NCBI GenBank assembly: GCA_014526335.1
Contig: JACTAT010000002.1
Location: 168,523 to 232,522, forward strand
Length of the DNA stretch: 64,000 nt
Reading direction: 5' to 3'
From: Chrysaora quinquecirrha
Taxonomy: Eukaryota > Cnidaria > Scyphozoa > Semaeostomeae > Pelagiidae
In this document: one piece after another, positions 27,101 to 33,100 of the stretch
Numbering within the stretch: the stretch's first letter is position 1
How the letters are laid out: each line of letters begins with the position of its first letter
Made by a program: the position numbers and the translations under genes
The notes under the pieces: generated by a model
What the model was told of the DNA's origin: nothing
The model's input: only the letters and a program-made list of their open reading frames with translations
The model's database searches: none

Positions 27101-30100
27101 TTGAGCCCAAGTTCGAAACAAACGGAGACTGTACATAGTGTGTATACGTGTGCACGCGTACAATTCAATTCAATTCAATTCAAAATTCTCGTAAAATACA
27201 AGTTTACAAAAGAAAAAGCTACTACCAAAATACTCGTATTCTACGCAACTCAAGAAAAGCAGAGCTTATCTAGCTTGGGCCGCTAAACATACCATTGACC
27301 TGATCCTGGAGACTGGTATTAAAACACCATTAGCAACGCGGGTCTCCACTTGTGCGGATTTCGTCGCGCAACCCGTGCAATCGCTCGAAAACAGTCGCGC
27401 GAATGATTTCCTTTTCTGTGAATCTGGTTGCGCGACCAGTGATCTGAACAATTTGATTGGCTCTGCTCTTCCTGGTCGCATGGTCGCAAAAAATTAAAGT
27501 CAATTCAATTTTCGCATCACTGAAACAAATTACGCATGCCCAGAGAAGTGTTCGCGCGAATGCGCGACAAAATTTGCAGAAGTCCAATGTTACACGTTCA
27601 TCTCATTCCGTCACCGGTCAGGGTAAGGGTTAGCGTTAGCATTACGGTTGGGGTTAGGCTTAGGGTTAGGTTTAGGGTTAGTATTACGGGTGGGGTTAGG
27701 GTTAGGATTAGGGTTAGTATTAAGGGTGGGGTTAGGGTTAGGATTAGGGTTAGTCTAAAAAAAGAGTGTATACCTTTGCAAAACGTTCCATTTCCAGTGT
27801 ACAGCTCGTTGCAAGCACAGGAAAATGAGCCAATGGAATTAAAGCAAGTTGCATGAACATGGCAGTTATGGGTGCCCAGTGTGCATTCATTTATGTCAGT
27901 ACAGTTGTATGTGTTGATCAATTGGTATCCAGGCAAACAAAAGCAATTATAGCTTCCAGGTGTGTTTGTGCAGTTCTGGGTACATTGGTTGAGACTTGAG
28001 CTGGAACACTCATTGATATCTGTAGCAAAATAAGCATATAAAGAAATGAGACGTTTGTACAATAATGCGAGGCCAATACAAAAGTAAACCAAATAAGTGC
28101 AGTACAGACAGAGAAAGTTAGGCCCTGGCCGCCAAACGATCCAACAGGAAAATTCAGAAAACTCAATGGCATCCAGCCAACAGTTTTCAGCGTATTGGAA
28201 AAACGGAGTGAGTGGCCAAGGGCCGGGAACTGGAGTTAAGCTTGGCCGTGTAAGGTCATAATCTGGATGGGTGACTTTCTAGAAAGACGCCAAAACACCT
28301 CTTGTCGTTCTTTGGAAGGGACGTCAAACTAGGGGACCCATGTCTGGATGCGGCAAGCTTATTAGTCCTAAATTGGCTGAAAAGCTAGAAATCAAACAAA
28401 AGTAACAAAAAACAACTAGGCTTGGCGACATAAAAAAGTAAAGAGGAAGATGGAGTCAAAAGGAGTTAGATATATGCGATGAAGAAAAATCAAGAAAAAT
28501 AAACATACAAAGAAGGAAACAATTTTTATAATTTGCAAATCTAAGCTAGTTTCTAATAAGAATATATTATTAGCGACTGAACGAAGCTATTTGGCGATGC
28601 ACAGATTCTTTTAAAGGTAAGCAGTACAAAATTAGAATAATAATAAGAAACGCTTTTACCTTGACACGTGTAGCCATCTCCAGTATATCCACTGTGACAG
28701 GCACACGAAAACGAACCGGCAGTATTTGTACAATTGGCATTACTACTACAGTTATGAGTGTTAAGAGTACATTCGTCAATGTCTGCAAAAACAAAAGTAA
28801 CCGTTAATTTCCTTCTTTTTTACATTCAATTCAATACTCTGGTATCCTCGGGACTTGTGTAGTTTCTTGCGAGAGGTTTCTTATAAACAAAATGATTGTA
28901 TAAGGGCACATACATATATAGAACGTGCTGCAATTACACCGAAATCATTATGGCACAGAGGTCTACCAGGCATGGTATTGTGGAAAGGTCTGATTAGAAC
29001 AGGGCAGGCTTACTGTACTTGATTGGCATGGTCGGCAAGATAATACAAGGACAAGGCATGCCGAGATTTTAGAAATACTCTGAGTATGTGACCAAACGAC
29101 CAAACATTGTTGGTCAAACGTTTTGAATTTGCTTTACAAGCAATGTTTGACCCTTTGGTTACGTAGCAAAACATTGCTCAATAAGCAGAATTTCTTATTA
29201 ATGTTTCTGAAAACTTAAAACAATTTTTGCTTGTCGCGAGCAAAATTGCTTGACGAGCAGTGTTTTGCGACGTGGCCAAGCAGTAAAAGATTTTGTTTGA
29301 CAAATATGTTTGACTAGCAATGTTTGATCGTTTCTAGAGGGCTTTAAACATTGACAAAATACAAATAAAAACAATAAGAGACAGTGTAAAGATAATAATG
29401 ACCAAATGCATACGAGACTTAGAGACGGTAAAACCCAGCCTCGTTCTCAGATAAACCGTAAGAACCAAGCCTCAATTGCGTGGTGAAAACACCCTGATAA
29501 GCTAGCGAGCACTAAACAAAACAAGTTTTGCGTAAGATATGTATGGGCAACTGGCGTTAAAGGACACTTTTGATTGATAATAAGATTTTCCCACAAAAAG
29601 AAAAGAAATTAAATTTCAAAAAAAGCTACTCTTATACTGATTTAACACTGCAAATTCAACCTGTTTAAAATAAACCAGTTTCATAAATGTTACGTTCTGA
29701 TTGGTCAGTTCAACAAATTGAATCGATCTCATTGGCGGAAAATTTTCCTGGTTTCAATAAAGTTGGTTTCGAATTGTCAGTGTAAAAGGAGTATTAGCTC
29801 GATAAAACAGCCTACATTGATTGTCTCGGGGTGCATTTTGAGGTGGGGCGTATTACAAAGGCATTTCAAAACATTGGTGCAAATTTCAAGCAGGTCCTTA
29901 CTTCAGAGGGGCGCTTAAATCACAACGTTATAAAGGCCAAGGCGTTTATCCGAGAACAGGCGCTTCACCGACCATTAACAGTATCTACCTGAACAAATAC
30001 TGCCTGCTCCGGTGAAGCCAGCATTACAAGTACACGTAAATGACCCAATAGTATTTGAGCAAGTTGCATTGGCATGACAATTATGTGTATTAGTTGTGCA

Positions 30101-33100
30101 TTCATCAACATCTTGACAATAAATCTTGTTAAGAAGTGCAAACCCATCAAAACACGTGCAATTATATGAACCGAGCGTATTAGTGCAGTTTTGATTGCAT
30201 AGATTCGTATTGTACGACGCACATTCGTTGACATCTAAAGGAGTGGGGGTACTTGACTTGGTTGCAGATAGGGACGTGCCGCCTAAGAAAGAAAATGCAT
30301 ACCCATATTTATGAGAAATTCCTAGAAAATTATACCCAAAATTACACCAAAATCTTGAAAATAAACCACCAACCTTGTAAAATATACTATCAGCTCGAAA
30401 GAGGCTTCACCAAGAAAAGTGAAAACAAACGAAAATAAGACCGTTCCTTACAATGTTTAGACCTTTTTTCGAGAACTTTCTAATTTTACTATTTTTCACA
30501 AAACTAAGGCCAATGACCCATGTATATCAGGATCATGAAAAACGATACCCTTTTGGGCGGCACGTCCCCAGTACCCATAATATATAAATATCCAAATTTT
30601 GTGCAACTGGCTGACGTTTTGCACTGTCATGGTGGGTTTGGAAATTCTAAACCTGATTCTGCCTTAGTCAGTCAGTTGTTTCTGTCTATTTCTGACATTT
30701 GCACTTTTAGGAGTATCAGACGAGAAAACAGCTTTTGTCCAATAACGTATGCCTAATGATATTGCTGCAGTTTTCGAAATTAAGAAGCGCCTCTGGCTAG
30801 GTTGGTTAATTCAAATTTACTTGTTCGTTAGCTGAAAGGGTTTCGTATTTAAACATCAGTTCCATAGCAACGAATGCACGTCGGATTAAATAGAACAATG
30901 ATGGACAATATTGAAATTTAATATAAAGATTTTAGTTCCATAACATGCTGAAATCGGAGGAGGTTCTCTAGCAATATATTCACAAGGGCCCATAGCCAGT
31001 GGCGTAATGCAGTTTCGTCTACAATCGTTCGAGAACTTGGGACTCCCGAAAAAAGGGGACCCCTACAAATCTCTTATTGCGTACTTTTTGGTCATACTTC
31101 ACTTTAAGGCTTCCTAAGGCCATCCCATAAAAAGTTATTAACCAAGGGACACGTAACGTGCATTTTTCCAAGGTTCTAGAGGGCATAATTCCAATTACTC
31201 CGAGGCCCCTTTCCCCGTAGAGCTCACTACGTTTCTCTATTCCTGCATAAAGGCCCAGTCCTACTAAATTCCTACGGACGTCCCCACACGCCACTGCCCC
31301 CAGCTTCTCCGTCGTGCGACTGTAAAATCTGCGTTTTAATACCCAACAAATATAATGCGCAAAGTAAGACGGGTAAGCTGCTTAATGTTGGTGGGTCACA
31401 TAACTTACCACTACAAACAGCTCCACTTCCAGTGTAACCTGCGTTACATGAACATGTATATGATCCGATGGTATTGTTACAAGTAGCTTGTGAGTCGCAT
31501 ACAGGTGGTTGTGCCTGGCATTCATTAACATCTTGGCAAGTCGCGCCATCTCCGCTATATCCTGCATTACATGTGCATGTATAGGAGCCAGCAGTATTGT
31601 TACATGAAGCATTGTCATCACATGGCCCGGGTACTGCTTGGCATTCATTATTGTCAGTACAAACCGCTCCAGTTCCAGAATACCCTGGGTTACATGTGCA
31701 TGTATATGACCCGATGGTATTGTTACAGGCAGCATTAGCATCGCATACAGAAGGCAGCCCCGAACATTCATTATTGTCAGTACACGTAATGCCAGTTCCA
31801 CTAAACCCTGCATTACATGTGCATGTGTAGGAACCGATAGTGTTGTTACAAGTGGCGTATATGCTACACGGATTCGGCTGTGCTTGACATTCGTCATTGT
31901 CGACGCAAATTGTTCCATTCCCTGAGAATCCGCTGTCACATGTACAGAAGTAAGATCCAACAGTGTTGTTACATGAGGCGTTTTCGTCGCATGGACCCGG
32001 TATTGCTAGACATTCATTATTGTCACTACAGAATGTTCCGTTTCCAGTGAAACCTTTATTGCATACACAGCTGCCAAGATTGCAGATGGCATTCGTATCG
32101 CATTGTCCACCACAACTTTGTGCTGTAAAAGAAAATATGACACATCAAGTATTGTAGAAGAAGTCCACTGGTTCAACAACTAAGGGCCCCCGACAAAAAG
32201 GCGGGCTTTGTGGGATTTTTAGTCATTGTATGCTAAAAGGCTTCGTAAGGTCATCCCACAAACAGTCGCAAAACGGGGGGCACGTCGTGCATTTTTCAAG
32301 GTTCTGGTTCTAAAGGGCACGTTTTCAAAGTTTCCCAATACTCCGGGTGCTCTTCCCCCGTTGAGCTCACTTCGTTTCTCCGTCTCAATTCCTATGTGCA
32401 CCGAGCTTCTCCGTTATGCCACTATGTAGTGAAGAAGATATGAAAACTGAGGACAAACTTGTAGAAATAGATCATTAGTGAATAACAACTAGGATTAAAA
32501 GTTTCACGAGTGGCTGCCACAATAGATAGGGATTCGAACCTGGACTGAATGATGATCGGAGATCCAACGACGTACTGAGCTAAAAAGCTCAATGAAATGG
32601 TCGAGTAACTCTCAAAGTCACTCAGTCCAAGGCTCTCCTCCGGTTTGGCTCTGTATTTTGGCTATGTTAAGCCTTCTTCGGTACTAACATATTTGTATAT
32701 ATTTTTCATAAATGGACAGCAATGGCAGATTTCTCCACGTGTTGCATACCACTATATATGGGATTCGAACCTAGACGGCATGATGATCAGAAATCGAACG
32801 ACGTTTCCTATGGAGCTCAATGAAATCGTCGATTAACTCTCCAAGTCATAAAGTCCAAGGCTCTCCACGATCGGAGAGGCAACGACGTTTTCGGCTTTTG
32901 GTTCTCTGCTTATGCAGTCCAGAATCGAATCTCATCTATGATGGTATGAAGTTTTGTACAACTCAAAGACTAAAAGTATCTTACCTGCCGTAAGCAGTGC
33001 TGAATATGATAATACTATTACAAATAAAATAAATACTGCAGTTCTGAGATGGAACCACGTTTGCGACGAGACCTACAAGAAATGTTGAAATTAATTAAAA

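Noticed and set aside
31382..31960. 192-codon minus frame overlapping exon E3 ([12 protein letters not shown]...)
   Set aside because: It is the neighbouring frame of the EGF exon. The Cys-pattern frame with matching phase at both splice sites is the real one.
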